Positions 22,310 through 34,300 of a stretch of DNA of 64,000 nt are shown here, in pieces. How positions within the stretch are numbered: position 1 is the stretch's first letter; every line of letters begins with the position of its first letter. The notes under the pieces were generated by a model. The model did no database searches, was not told where the DNA came from, and saw only the letters and a program-made list of their open reading frames with translations. The DNA is from Cryptomeria japonica (Eukaryota > Streptophyta > Pinopsida > Cupressales > Cupressaceae). Both the position numbers and the translations under genes were made by a program. The stretch spans positions 574,147,252 to 574,211,251 of the forward strand of contig NC_081405.1 of NCBI RefSeq assembly GCF_030272615.1, written 5' to 3'.

Positions 22310-23247
22310 CACATTTGCGCTCTCCACAATTTTCTACAATCTTTTGTTATAACATCTATATGCTTTTCTTTGAATTGAATATTCAAGAAATATCCCTTCA
22401 TCACATCTAGGATCAAACTTCCCAATTGAATCATCCCTTTTGATATAATATTTAATTCTAAAAATTCTAAAATATTTAATAGTAGGTCTATGTCTGAACC
22501 ATAATTCATAAGGAGTCTTACCTGTTTCACCTTTGGTGTGAACTCTGTTGAATGTGTAGACTATTGTACTCATTGCTTCTCTCCAGTAAATGTGAGGCAA
22601 TTTGGCTTCCATCATCATAGTTCTTGCTGCATCCAAAATGGTTCTATTCTTTCTTTCCACTACTCCATTCTGTTGAGGAGTTCGGGGTCCAGATAATTGT
22701 CTCCTAATTCCATTTGTCTCACAATAACTGTTAAATTCATGAGAAGTGAACTAACCACCTTGATCTAATCTCAAACATTTGATTTTCAATCCATTTTTTT
22801 TTCCACCTTTTCTTTAACAATCTTGAATTTCTCAAAAGCTTCATACTTCTCACTAAGAAAAGTCACCCACATCATTCTAGAATTGTCATCAATTATCAAC
22901 ATGAAATACCTATCACCTTGAAAGCTTCTAGTCCTTGTTGGACCACATAAGTCAGTGTGAATCAAATCAAGAACATCATTAGATTTATCATGTATGCTCT
23001 TAAAAGAAGTTATAACTTGCTTTCCCAATTGACATTCCAACCATACCACATTATGAGGCTTAATAATCTTAGGTATATCTCTAACTGCCTTTGTTGAATT
23101 GATCTTAACAATACAATCAAAATTAACATGACACAACCTCTTATTCCATAACCAACTCTCATCAATATGAGAAATCAAACATGTCTTATTACCAGTGTTC
23201 AAGTGAAAGGTATTACCTCCAGTTTGAGTACCAGTTGCAATCTCCAA
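22310..23247 (-). pseudogene. Copia 1 GAG-pre-integrase and integrase
   Basis: ESWLWNKRLCHVNFDCIVKI is the H-x-x-x-H-type zinc-binding pre-integrase region. LDLIHTDLCGPTRTRSFQGD and FMLIIDDNSRMMWVTFL give the first catalytic Asp (TDL) and the second region (IDDNSR) of the DDE integrase core. After stops and a frameshift near 22700, MERKNRTILDAARTMMMEAK on 22660-22334 supplies the catalytic Glu block. In a live element integrase joins cDNA to host DNA. Stops and the shift inactivate this copy. Confidence 0.88.
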
Positions 23248-23313
23248 ACCAATTTTGTTAATGATTTTACATTTTTTATCTTTAAACTAAAGTTGGAAAC
23301 CCTTGTCCACCAA

Positions 23314-24675
23314 TTAACCAACACTTAAAAGATTATGCTTTAAACCTTCTACATAATAGACATTATCAGTATTATTCTTGCCATCTAGAGAAATAATACC
23401 TCTACCTTTGATCATACATGCTTTGTCATCTCCAAATCTAACTTGACCACCATTGTATTCTTGCAAGGACAAAAATTTTCTTTTATCTCTAGTCATATGA
23501 TGTGAGAATCCACTATCAATTACCCATTCATCCTTGTCTTCAAATTTTTTTGCTAGGGCCTTTTCTTCATTCATGATAGCCGATTTTGATTCATCTTCCT
23601 TTAAAGAATAGAACACCCATTCCTTTTCATTGCTGGATCTACTAGCAAAGTCTACTACCGGTTCATCCTCAGAGTCATCACTTACTCCTTCCTCATCTGC
23701 TATGTAGCATTGTTTACTTTTCTTGAATCTATATCGGTTTTGATTAGGCTTAAATGATTTCTTAACTCTTTCTTCAAATCTTGCATTCCTTTCAGGACAT
23801 CTAGATGCAAAATGACCAATATTATTACATTCAAAACATTTAAAAGGTGCTTTTCCTTCATACTTACTTTTTTTCGGTCCTTTAGGTACTCTTCTAGCAA
23901 ATAAGGCTTCAAGTTGCTCAAATTCTTCATCATATTTCCTCAAATCTTCCAATTCTTTTGCATATAAGGCTTTCCAATCACTTTTTTCGGTAGATGATGA
24001 TGCATGAAAAACAGGTTCAGATTTTGTACCTCAAGAAGGTCCAAATTCTTCAAGCTCAAAAGCAGATAATTTCCCAATCAGAATGTCTTTGTTAATTGAA
24101 GTGTTTGCCATTGTTCTCAGTTCATTAATAGTAGTTGCCTTCATCTTGTAAGCCGATGGAAGGGCTTTCAAAACTTTAGAAACTATTCCATCTTCACTTA
24201 GAGATCCTCCACAACATTTAGCTCCCATGACAATCTCATTTACTATTTCCATAAGTGTAGCCATTCTTTCATTATCTTCCATCTTCAAGTTCTCATAACT
24301 TACCTAGTAACCATCAAGTTTAGCAATTTTGACAGTAGGATCACCTTCATTCAGAGTTTGTAATTTATCCCACATAACCTTTGTTGATGATTTATCAGTC
24401 AATCTCATGATTTTTTGATCAGTAACTGCACACAAGAGGGCTTCTCTAAGTCTACAATCATTTTCAATATTCTTATCCAGGTCTACAGTTACAGGATTGC
24501 CAAATGCCAGATCATAAGGTGTATATCCTTTCTTAGTGATCTCCCAAATATCCTTGCCAAGACATCTAAGATGAGTCTCCATTTGGATTTCCCATATCCC
24601 ATAATTTGTTCTACCAAGCTTAGGGATTTCTCTTCTAAAAATAGTTGCCGGTGCATTTGAAGTATTAGCTACCAT
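23314..24675 (-). pseudogene. Copia 1 gag, zinc knuckle and protease
   Basis: ATG at 24673-24675. KLGRTNYGIWEIQMETHL is the Copia gag start (Y-x-x-W), followed by UBN2-type gag to 24031 with one stop near 24301 and another near 24030. The next piece in the same frame carries the CCHC knuckle CFECNNIGHFASRC and the protease active site WVIDSGFSHHMT, with an intact D-S-G. Gag forms the particle and the knuckle binds RNA. The protease matures the polyprotein. All are in one frame apart from stop codons, several of which are one transition away from a sense codon. Confidence 0.88.
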
Positions 24676-24714
24676 AGGATCTACCTCGAGCGGTTAAGCT
24701 TCTGAAAAAGAGGA

Positions 24715-24731
24715 CCAAAGCTCTAATATCA
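24715..24731 (-). other. Primer-binding site of Copia 1
   Basis: Minus-strand TGATATTAGAGCTTTGG lies two bases from the 5' LTR. It resembles the initiator tRNA-Met site TGGTATCAGAGC with a few changes. Confidence 0.75.
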
Positions 24732-24733
24732 AT

Positions 24734-25837
24734 TGTTAGGACAATTGGTGGACAACTGAGAGGGGGGAGTGAATCAGTTGTCAACAGATTATATTAATCA
24801 AATCACTTTAAAACCTTTAGCCAGAGCACATAAACATTGAATACCAGAATAGAATAAATAGATACTGGTAAGCAATAAAACCTAAGAATGAAATAGAGAA
24901 TTCACAAAGTGAAACCATACCACATAACACCATGATTTGTACATGGAAAACTTGGTAAAGGAAAAAACCACAGTGGGAAGCCTACCCACAGTCAGATGAT
25001 ACTTCTGTAGAAAGTATGTGATACAATAAGGGGCCTGCACGTGCAGGAAGGCACACTGTCTAGAGTCTACTTCTCATTACAAAAGAGTCTCACTGAATAA
25101 AGAGAGGTTATAACCACCTCAAGATAATTGGACAACAATCCAGAATAATGAACTGCCAGAGATAGTATCAATCATGCCTGATTATAGTCCTAGTTAAGCT
25201 CAATACCAGATGGATTTGACCTCTTACTTAAACCCAATTTGATCACCTATGATCAACCAAATATCCTTTGTATATGATATTACATTCCATGACCATGACA
25301 CATTTTATTCCCATGCCATGATCTACAATGAGATCTTACATCAATTTATACAAACCCTAAGGCCTAAATGAATTAGGTCGGCCACCTAGAAGATATTACA
25401 ATAAGATCACTACATATATCCATATTACAAAGATATGCCATGTCGGCTTTAGACCAAAATAATAATAACCAATCCATAGAACATCTGGGTAATGTGTAGA
25501 GAACACATTAACATGATACCGATCCATAACCTAGATAGTTACTAGACCTAATCTAGGTCCACCATGGCAAAGCAATGTCTCCAATTAGTTGAGGCATGAT
25601 CAAGGATCACCTATTGCATCATGAATTCCATCTAGAAGCCGCACCAACACCACTTAGCATTCTGTCAAGGTTTCTAAGTGAAAGCTTTGCCGGTTAAACC
25701 TTGAACCATTACCGGTAACACAAGATCTTCTACTGGTAACCAAAACCTATCTGTCGGTAACTAATTAAAATAGCTAGTCTTGACATCAATGAAAACACAT
25801 CAAACAACAAATAATCAATTCATCTATATTGCCATCA
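24734..25837 (-). repeat. 5' LTR of Copia 1
   Basis: 1104 bp, TGTTAGGACAATTGG...GCCATCA on the plus strand; partner of 19251-20369. Confidence 0.92.
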
Positions 25838-25842
25838 ATTTT
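25838..25842. repeat. Target-site duplication ATTTT, right copy (Copia 1)
   Basis: Identical to 19246-19250. Confidence 0.85.
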
Positions 25843-27030
25843 CAGATCTAAAATAATAGATAGCAATTTTTGCAAAACAGAAGTTCAATTCCAATTTTTG
25901 AAAAGTAGGGTTTTGATTAAATTAACCACTAAGTTTTGTAAATTTGCAAGAAAATTACACTTATAAATAAAAAATATTCAATGATTTGTAATCATAAGCA
26001 TTTAAGATGTCGGGTTCACCAAAATGTAATGTGGTGAAAAAGGGTGATGGGGAAATCAAGGGGGAAGCTTTTCTCTCCTCAAGGGAAGGAGTGAAAGTTT
26101 CACAAAAGATGCCCTTCAACCTCTCACACCCATTACATTTAAAAGAGGGAGGACAATTCATGAGATTCAATCTCAATAGAAAGAGATTGAATGCTAAGTG
26201 AATTGACAATGAATTTGAAAATGAAAGTAACTTGTCTTTTAGAATGGATAGGTTGAATTATGCGATTTAAGACTAATTGTAAATGTGACAAAGAAATTAT
26301 TATAACTTGAGATAGAAATACGGGATGAATTTTTGCACCTGGAATTAGTAGTAAAAGGTCAAGATGAAGCTCGCCTGCAAATTTGAGCAAAAATTGTAGG
26401 GATCATGTTGAAGGTGGACACGGTCCTCTGAAAAATCCACACACCGAAAAGGGTTTTTCCTCCTCTGAAAAATGAAGTCCAAATCTGCAAATACAGTTGT
26501 GCACCTGCAACCTACACACAAAAAAGAAAGGAAATGTTTGTAGGATTGGGGGTTTTCCTTTATGTCAAACCCTAGTTTTGGAATTAACCAAATGATGAAA
26601 AGTACTTGAAGTAAATGAAAGTAAAAGACTGAGATAAAATTCACCTCAAGAGAGGGTATAATTGAAATGTTGATAGAGTTTTTTGGAAGGATATGTAGAA
26701 TTGAATGTCAAGAGGGATCTCCACTTCAACTGCTGAATCCTTGACTTGAGTGCAACACGTAGCCTTGAAAGGAGATTTGAGAATGTTCAATGTTTGAAAG
26801 GATATTTGAATTCTTGAATTCTTGAATTCTTGAATGCTTAAATGACAATAATGCTTGTTCACCTTACTTTCTCTTATGAAAATAGGAAGGAAAAATGTGT
26901 CTTATATATTTGTCAATTAGGGTTAATTGACTAATTGAGGAAATGCAAGCTTTCGGTAGTGTGAGCATGTCTTGGATCTGTAATCAGGCTTAGGGATTCA
27001 TTTTGCCAATGTGAATACCCAAATGTGGTT
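25843..27030 (-). promoter_or_regulatory. Likely 5' LTR/leader of the minus-strand Gypsy element
   Basis: Non-coding continuation of the Gypsy leader past the Copia. On the minus strand a TATATAAG box lies at 26901-26908. It is followed within about 70 bases by a short repeat of period 9 (TTGAATTCT on the plus strand, 26806-26835), a layout typical of plant LTR promoters and transcript starts. No second LTR copy was found at the other end of the element, so the LTR limits are guesses. The boundary with the plus-strand Gypsy lies between about 26990 and 27040. Confidence 0.4.
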
Positions 27031-27179
27031 GAAAATTGCAAGGTTGCAATTTTATGATGGTACACATGATGCTTTGTCTAAACTTTCTTTGACTAGTCAG
27101 CCTTCCAATCAATAAGCTTCTAAGGTTGTTCTTATCAATAAGCCCTAGTAAAAGAGGGAATAGAAGTCATAACAGTCCA

Positions 27180-27540
27180 AGGTAATCAAAACACCCACCA
27201 TTTATGTCACTTTAATCATTGGCCAACACCTAGTACATAATTCTATGATAGATTTAGGTCCAAGTAGCTCAGTCATGCCTAAGTAGTTGGTTGACCAATT
27301 GGGACTGAACTATGAGCCATTGAATAAGGGTGTAGTGCAAATAGATGAGATTGTTGTAAATACTATGAGAGCCATTAAAAATATCAATCCAACACTCCAT
27401 GCTCGCCCCAGTTTTTTAATTATGTAAGATGTATATTTGATAGACCTACCACCTTATTTTGCAATTTTCTTATCAAGAGACTTCACAACCAAATTAGGGT
27501 TTTATTGATCATCTGATTGGTCACATATGTTATTTAGTAC
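27180..27540 (+). pseudogene. Gypsy + aspartic protease
   Basis: VTLIIGQHLVHNSMIDLGPS at 27206-27265 matches the plant Gypsy protease start, where the active site is normally D-S-G-A-S. Here it is D-L-G-P-S, with the Asp codon at 27251. SSVMPK and the following LVDQLGLNYEPLNKGVV fit the region after the active site. Several stops interrupt the rest (LIDLPPYFAIFLSRDFTTKL near 27460). Inactive. Confidence 0.65.
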
Positions 27541-27860
27541 TAGGTATGGGACCAAAGTTACCATTAAATAATAAGATTTATCTAATGATCACATAGAACC
27601 CTATGTCCCTAGTGCTTTTAATGACAATTTGGCCATTCATGAGTAACAATACCAGCCAATCGCACATGATCTAGATACACCTATTGATGATATTCCTGAT
27701 ATTATACTAGATGAGTGGGCAACTGAAAAATATTGAGGAGGATCCTCTTAAGCACATGGATGAAGTAAACCTTGGATTTTGTATATTTCATGAGCAAGGT
27801 TCTATTGTCCCAAACTTGGTGAAGGATGCAGGACAACAAGATGATCAACACCAAAATGAG

Positions 27861-28260
27861 CTTTGGAAGCTCTATTTTGATGGTTCAAGGAGTAAGAATG
27901 GTGTTGGACGTAGTTGTATGTTGATTTGACCTAATGATGACAAAAATTATGCATATTTTAGGTTTCCTTTCAATTCTACCAATAATACAGTTAAGTATGA
28001 AGCCTTAATTCATGGCCTACAATAAGAAAGAAAGAGAAAAATCAACTATTTGCAGGTATATGGTGACAATGAATTGATTGTCAATTAGGTAAGAGGTCTC
28101 CATACCACTAGGAATGAAATTTTAAATTCTTATAAGCAAAGGATATGGGATCTCATAGAATATTTTTAGGCTTTTAATCTATTGTCCATTACTAGAAGTT
28201 TGAATAAACATGTTGATAGACTGGTTGCGGTAGAAGCACATTATGATATTCCTAGTGATA
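27861..28260 (+). pseudogene. Gypsy + additional (archaeal-type) RNase H, upstream of RT
   Basis: LWKLYFDGSRSKNGVGRSCM contains the first catalytic Asp (codon 27879-27881). NTVKYEALIHGLQ gives the Glu (27999-28001), VYGDNELIVN the second Asp (28065-28067), and SLNKHVDRLVAVEA the final N-x-x-x-D block. So all four acidic positions of an RNase HI-type domain are visible, though stops interrupt the frame (for example after CMLI, and in ELIVN-V). In Tat-type plant Gypsy elements an extra archaeal-type RNase H takes over degradation of the RNA strand. Its location here lies between protease and reverse transcriptase. Confidence 0.75.
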
Positions 28261-28686
28261 TCAACAATGTAAGAGAGTTACAGTATGTGGAAGTTATTGT
28301 TAGGTCTTTTGTTCCTAACAATACTAATCATTGATAAGTTTTTTATAGTGATCAACAGATTATTAAATTTTTGAGAGAAGAATTAGAATTTTCAATTAGT
28401 AATTAAGAGAAGTTCAAGCAACAGTATGATGATCAGATAATATAGCTGAAATCAAACAAGCTATCTAAAGGTTTGGTCACATTGGAATCAATCTTCAATG
28501 AGGATGACCAAGTGAGAAAGGAAAATTCCAACTTGGAAATTAAGGGAGAGCAATAAATGAAAATGTTGAGATTTTCAAGGACAAGTTGTTAAAGCTTGGT
28601 AAGGTATGTACTTTAGAGTAAAGGCATGCATTTGTTTTACTTTGCCAAGAGTTTAGTGATATTTTTGCTTGGCAATATTCTGATTT

Positions 28687-29346
28687 AAAGGCTTTGATCC
28701 TAGTATTTCCCAACATACCATAGAGCTTGAACCCAATGCTAAAACTATGAGGTAAAAACAAAGGCCTCTTAATGCCAAGCTTGAGCCCCTTATGATCAAA
28801 AAACTTAATAAACTGATTAAGAGCAGCATTATTTTCCATATCAAGCATACTTCCTGGGTGTCAAACCTTGTCCCAGTGAGAAAAAAGAATGGTGAAATAA
28901 GACTTTTTGTTGATTTCTGAGACCTTAATATGGATTCATTGAAGGATAGATACCCACTACCCTCTATGGAGCAGATTTTGCAACAAGTTGTTAATTCTGA
29001 GAGGTTTTCCTTGTCCGATTGCTTTTTAGATTATAACCAGGTTTTAGTGAAGGAACAAGATCAGTTTAAGACATAATTCACAACTAAATGGGGTATTATG
29101 GCATATAATAAGTTTTTATTTGGTTTGTCAAATGCCTGTACCACTTTTCAGTGTGCCATGGATATATCATTTCATGGTTTAATGTATAAATTTGTACTTG
29201 TTTATTTGGATGGTATCACTATTTATTCCAGGAATTCAAATGTACACTTAGCTCACCTAAAGAAGATCTTTGAGAGGTGCAGGGAGTATGGTGTATACCT
29301 TAACCCCCCAAAATGTGTGTTGTTGTTCATGACAGTAAGCTTCTAG
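28687..29346 (+). pseudogene. Gypsy + reverse transcriptase
   Basis: Sense begins with GFDPSISQHTIELEPNAKTM and continues KLNKLIKSSIIFHIKHTSWV, LVPVRKKNGEIRLFVDF (stop) DLN, DRYPLPSMEQILQQVV, FSLSDCFLDYNQV and MAYNKFLFGLSNACTTFQ. These are the ordered motifs of a plant Gypsy RT. The catalytic box reads YLDG instead of YLDD: the second Asp codon is GGT at 29212-29214. The first catalytic Asp lies in the LSDCFLDY block. A frameshift near 29325 separates it from the next domain. Enzymatically dead. Confidence 0.88.
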
Positions 29347-30089
29347 GCTATGTGGTGTCGAAAGAGGGTGTTACTATTGATCCAGAGAGGGTAAGTGCTA
29401 TTCTTTCGTTACCTCTACAAGCACACAAGAAAGGACTACAAAATTTCTTGTGTAGGATAAATTTTGTGAGGAGGTTTATTCCAGATATTGTAGAATTATT
29501 GAAACCTCTAACTTCTATGCTGAAAAAGCATATTCCTTTCACCTGGTCTAAGGATGGAAAGAGGAGTTTTGAGTTGATAAAGGAAGCACTTGTAGTTGTT
29601 CCTACTTTGCTTAATCTAGAATTCTCAAAAGATTTTATTTTGTATGCATATGGAAGCATTGACAACATTTCAGCTATGATGGTTCAGGAGAATGAGCATG
29701 GTTTAGAGCAGCCCTTAGCCATTTTCAGCTAATGCCTCAATGACTATGGGGAAAAGTATTATTTTATTGAAAAACATGTTCTTTTGGTTGTTAGGAGATT
29801 GAAAAAGTTTAATCATATGCTTCCTAACAACATGATTAAGTTGATGGTTGTTCACCCTTCAATTAAAGAATTCTTTCTTAGCAAGGATCTAAATGATAAA
29901 AGGGTTGGTTGGGTGACTAAGGTGATGGAATTTTATGTAGATATCAAGGTCACCAAGTTGGTCAGAGGTAAGGGATCATGTGAGAAACGTGTTGGTAACA
30001 CAAACAACAATGAAGAAGGAGAGGAGAAGACTACTTTAGCTCTCCAAGATCAAGAACTTGCAGTTGTCCCTACTCCTCCTACTAGCTAG
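29313..30089 (+). pseudogene. Gypsy + RT connection and degenerate second RNase H
   Basis: SKLLGYVVSKEGVTIDPERV is the end of the RT thumb. LQNFLCRINFVRRFIPDIVE and LKPLTSMLKKHIPFTWSKDG are the usual connection. The RNase H region begins FSKDFILYAYGSIDNISAMM, with the expected catalytic Asp positions replaced or shifted. It continues past a stop with KYYFIEKHVLLVVRRLKKFN, losing the typical Glu block. Such decayed Gypsy RNase H ('tether') accompanies an additional RNase H in Tat-type elements. Confidence 0.75.
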
Positions 30090-30249
30090 GTACAATAAAT
30101 GACTCATTTCTTGCTAACTGGTGAGTGTCCTCATGGACTGAGTAATTCAAAGAGAAGGTACTAAAAACTTTATTCATTTTCCTCTATACTCTTGAATGGT
30201 TTTCTATTTAGAAAGGATTTTCATGGTGTTTTGTTCAGATGCATAGAAG

Positions 30250-31329
30250 CCGATCAGGTTGATAAAGTTTTGCATGAATTTGATGACTGATCAATAGGAG
30301 GACATTTCTCTCCTAGAGCTACAACTCTAAAAGTTAGGAAAGGAGACTATTATTTGCCTAACTTATTTAGAGATGCATACTTCAAGGTTAGAAAATATAA
30401 AGAATGTGTCATGTTTTTAGGAAAAGAAAAGTTAGTAGCGCTACCATTGCAACTTATTCAAGTAGAACAACCCCTTCATGAAGTGGGGTTTGGACTTCAT
30501 TGGAGTCATAAATATACCTTTAAGTGTTGTTCATAAGTGGGTGCTCATAGCCACTGATTATTTTACCAAGTGGACTAAGTTTGTGGAACTCAAAGAATCA
30601 AGTGACACAATTGTACTTAACTTTTATGAAGAGTTGATCACAAGGTTTGGTGTTCCGAAGTCTATAGCTTCAGATAATGTTCTTGCCTTTGTAGGGAGAT
30701 GAATATCTTGTTAGACTATAAAGAATGGTATTTATCTCAACACATCATCTAACTATTACCCTAAGGCTAATGGACAAGTTGATTCCACAAATAAGAACCT
30801 ACTCAGAATTATTAAAAGGACTATGGAGTGAAATCAAAGATCTTGGCATACCAAGCTAAAATTAGTCCTATGGGCTAATAGAATCACACCAAAGAGATCC
30901 ACTAGAATGTCACCATACATTCTTGTGTATGGGAAAGAAGCAAGGTTACCAATTTCACTTGAGTTTATAGCACTTGACCTAGCTAACCGGTTGGATATGA
31001 TTGAGGAAGAGCCTATGACAACAAGATTGGCTCAGTTGGTTGAGCTAGAAGAAGTTAGACATGATGCAATAAGGAATATTTAGCATCACCAAGATCAAAC
31101 GAAAAGATCATTTGATAAGAGGGAAGCTCCTAGATTGTTCAAAGAAGGTGACATTGTTCCAAAATGGGATGAATTCAAGAGAAAACCTGGCAAGCATACA
31201 AAGTTTGATGCTTTTTGGAGTGGGCCTTGGATGATTTCTGAGTGCACGTAGCACAATTCCTTCCATTTGACTAAGTTGGATGGTGAAGTTGAACTAATCC
31301 CAGTCAATGGGATTCACCTCAAGCATTGA
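30250..31329 (+). pseudogene. Gypsy + integrase
   Basis: VLHEFDD (stop) SIGGHFSPRATTLKV and YKECVMFLGKEKL form the H2C2 zinc-binding part, with one Cys changed to Tyr. After a frameshift, LDFIGVINIPLSVVHKWVLI and ATDYFTKWTKFVEL carry the first catalytic Asp (codon 30555-30557), GVPKSIASDNVLAF the second (30673-30675), and YYPKANGQVDSTNKNLL has Asp (30781-30783) where Glu is expected. The tail RLFKEGDIVPKWDEFKRKPG and LIPVNGIHLKH ends at 31327-31329 and matches the plant Gypsy C-terminus. Inactive copy. Confidence 0.85.
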
Positions 31330-34300
31330 TTTTGAGATATGCCTAAAATATGTACATATTTAAATAGCAGTTTCTAGTTGTTATTAAGTGGTTTTGCACA
31401 ATAGGTTATTTGCGTATTTGCTTTCTCTAAGTGCCTAGTGCATAGTTCTGTAGGAGTTATAAGGATTTTTTCCTACTACTGTAGTGCATCATAGTTATTA
31501 AAGGGAAGTATAGTATTATATGAAGCAAAGAAAATGTGTATTCACTACCACATGTAGAAAATACCCCTTTATATAGCTATAGTGTACTATAGTAGTGTTG
31601 TTTTAGAGTTGTTTTGTTGTCACCCTACCATAGTTCATTAATTACAACCATTTCCTGACAACAAGTTGTTTTAGCTTACTCTCACAAGCCACATATCTAT
31701 AATTAATGGATTAGGATAGGTTTGATGAGTTTTCAGAGTTCTTGTTGTGTCATGAGTTGTGTTTTTAGTTTTCTATAAGTTTCAATGACTCTGTGCCCAA
31801 TGGAAAGAATAAGGCAGTTGGTCAAGATGTTTAGTAGGCAAACATATAGCAGATGTCACCAAAAATTTTACCTATTTTTGCTACAAGCTCAATTAGGTAG
31901 AGCTTTACTGTTTTAACATACAAAAAGGTACATTTTATTCTGTTGATATTGCATTCATGTTCATGAAAAGAGAAAGATAAATATTACATTTTCATTTTTT
32001 CAAATTCAGAGTAGTAGAAGAATAGACATTTTTCTTTAAAATGGTAATATTTATTATAAATGAATGTGCAATGTCACACACAAGTCGTGAGACTAACTGG
32101 TGGTGCAGATAAGAAATAAACTATACACTTGTAGATGCAAAAATAAAGAAAAAATGTTGATAGGGAAGGGTGAGTCATCATTTCCTGAATGATGAGTCCT
32201 CTTTGAGTTGTTTCAAGCATCTAAAGTCTTTAGTCTTTTGCCATTCTGTATCCATCTATGCCTCCTTGCTTCCCCTGAGTACCTACATTTGAGAAGATAG
32301 TATTGTTAGAGAAATGAAAGCCATCATTCCATATCTGCATCTACATCTACAAATATATAACCTATCCCTCATGTGCATCACGACAACCAATATCTCATCA
32401 GTAAGAAATTAGATATGCATTGTTTTTTCTAAGTTGTTTGCTTTATTTACAAATGCAGGGAAAGTAACATGGTTGTTTATCAGTTGATTATGAGTGGTGT
32501 AAAATGTGGCTCCCACAAGGGTTGAGCCTAGCTCATAAAGGATTTTGATTAGTAATGTCCCACAGAGGTATCGAGATTTTTTTTTCAAACAGATAGTTAT
32601 CCAGAGGAATCATAATGCTTTGATAACCATCATGTTCTAAAGAAAAAACTTGATACCTCAATCAAAGAAAAGTAATTTCAAGTTGCAGCTAAAAGAATTA
32701 CAAGCGCACTGTAAGAAGTCGCTCTGATAAGAAAGAGTAGTTATGAAAAGAAAATGGAGAAGCACAATCCTCTAATGTTAAAAATGCAGTCACAAAGACA
32801 AAAGAGGTAGTTAATTGTGGCTAAAAGGAGAGAAATCACTCAATGCAAAGCCCTTATCAAAGGCATGATAACAGTCAACAACAATATGGGAAGAAAGTTA
32901 TATACATAATACATACAAGTTGCTTGAAGACATACAAATAGTCATAACAAAAGAGGCCTCAAAGTCAAAGTGAGATAGTAAAGATAAAAGATCTCAGTCA
33001 AAATAAATAACCTTCACAAGGATAAAAAATGATATTCAACATAGATCATTATAGCTTCAAAGGACGAATACAATCAAACAAAGCTATTAAGACGGATAAG
33101 ATAGGAGAAGTGTATAAGGCTATATAACAATTACAGTGAAGATCTAAAGACAATAAGCTCTATTTTGAATAATCAATAGCAATTGAAGAAAAGTGTTGAC
33201 AATCATTTGCATAGAATACAATGATCAACAATGAAGGAGTTGGGTATATATCATCATTCAAAATGTGGCAATGGATTGACCAAAACAGAATCCAATCATG
33301 CAGACCAGCAGGTATAGTGACTATTATAATATTTATAACAGCACCTAAGAAGGATCATGAAAACAAACATTCACAACTCAAAATGACATACAGGCAGTCT
33401 ATGTTATTGCTACAACCAAAGATCACAGAAAGAGCATTCTTAATAGTCATTGAGATAGAGTTATATGCAATGCAAGAATTCATTTTTCAGAACAATACAT
33501 CCGGATTGTTGGACAATTGATTATAGTCACAACTGCAATCATTAGCACAAATACCAACAATACTGAGAAGACAATCATGTACCTAACAACACCAAGGTCA
33601 ATCCAATGAGAATGGAACAGTAAAACTCACTACAAGAGAAATAAAAGATAGTCCTTGAAAAAATACATTGTAGCAGCCATCCCCAATAGTGACATATTTC
33701 TAAGAAAATTTTTGACAGTATAGAAAAAGTTAGGCACAATAATAATGAAGAATGAAGACATGATCAACACATGCTGGAGCAGCTTTTTTTTCACAGACTA
33801 GAGCCTCGAAGCAGCCAAATCAGACTTGTAGTAGCATCACAAAGGCCGAGAACAGTCTTTCATAGTGCAAGTCATGGGATTTTTGTAAAGAATACGGCAA
33901 GCCGAGAACAGTCATGAAGCAAATATTTGGTGGGATCATTCCAGACATGAGAAGATCTTAGAAAATGAAAAAAGGAACGCAACAGATAAACTGTCATATG
34001 AAGTCATTAAATAAAATATATATTGTAGAATAATAAGCCCAAATACATAAAAATATGTGTCTCATTATAGAAGGAATAAATATACAATAGCCCACGAGAT
34101 CCATATGAATATTAAAGAGCATTCATAGTTATCTTTGCAGATTAAGAGATGTAGTATATAGTAATATGGTGGCATTTATAGGGAGCACAGACAAAAGACC
34201 TTACCTTGTGATTTGTTGTGTTGAAATCTCTAGTGAATCACTAGACAATAGTCTAGAAAATGACTACAAACTAGAGCTAGGGTTTCTTCACCATGATCGC

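Larger units (their letters stand above)
19251..25837 (-). mobile_element. Complete but decayed Ty1/Copia LTR retrotransposon (Copia 1)
   Basis: Two LTRs of about 1.1 kb (19251-20369 and 24734-25837), each starting TGTTAGGA and ending in CA, bracket a minus-strand gag-pol reading region in Copia order: gag, zinc knuckle, protease, integrase, reverse transcriptase, RNase H. The element has a primer-binding site, a polypurine tract and a 5-bp target duplication, ATTTT. The polyprotein starts at 24675 and ends at a TAA at 20714-20716. Several stops, one frameshift near 22680 and a deletion in RNase H make it non-autonomous. It lies in the leader of the minus-strand Gypsy element and is therefore younger than it. 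Confidence 0.92.
27040..31329 (+). mobile_element. Decayed Ty3/Gypsy pol region with two RNase H domains (Gypsy +)
   Basis: Plus-strand sense runs from about 27040 (FYDGTHDALSKL) to a stop at 27327-27329 of the 31-kb block, that is 31327-31329. Order: protease (27206), an extra RNase H (27861-28260), reverse transcriptase (28687-29340), a degenerate second RNase H (29580-30070), zinc-binding and integrase core (30250-31329). The gag part is missing at the left, where the minus-strand Gypsy element abuts. Many stops and shifts are present. An additional complete-looking RNase H points to the Tat/Ogre-like side of plant Gypsy elements, but its place before reverse transcriptase is unusual. Confidence 0.8.

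Noticed and set aside
33221-33520. 99-codon open frame downstream of Gypsy pol
   Set aside because: No motif, AT-driven codon use and no colinear sense nearby; treated as chance.
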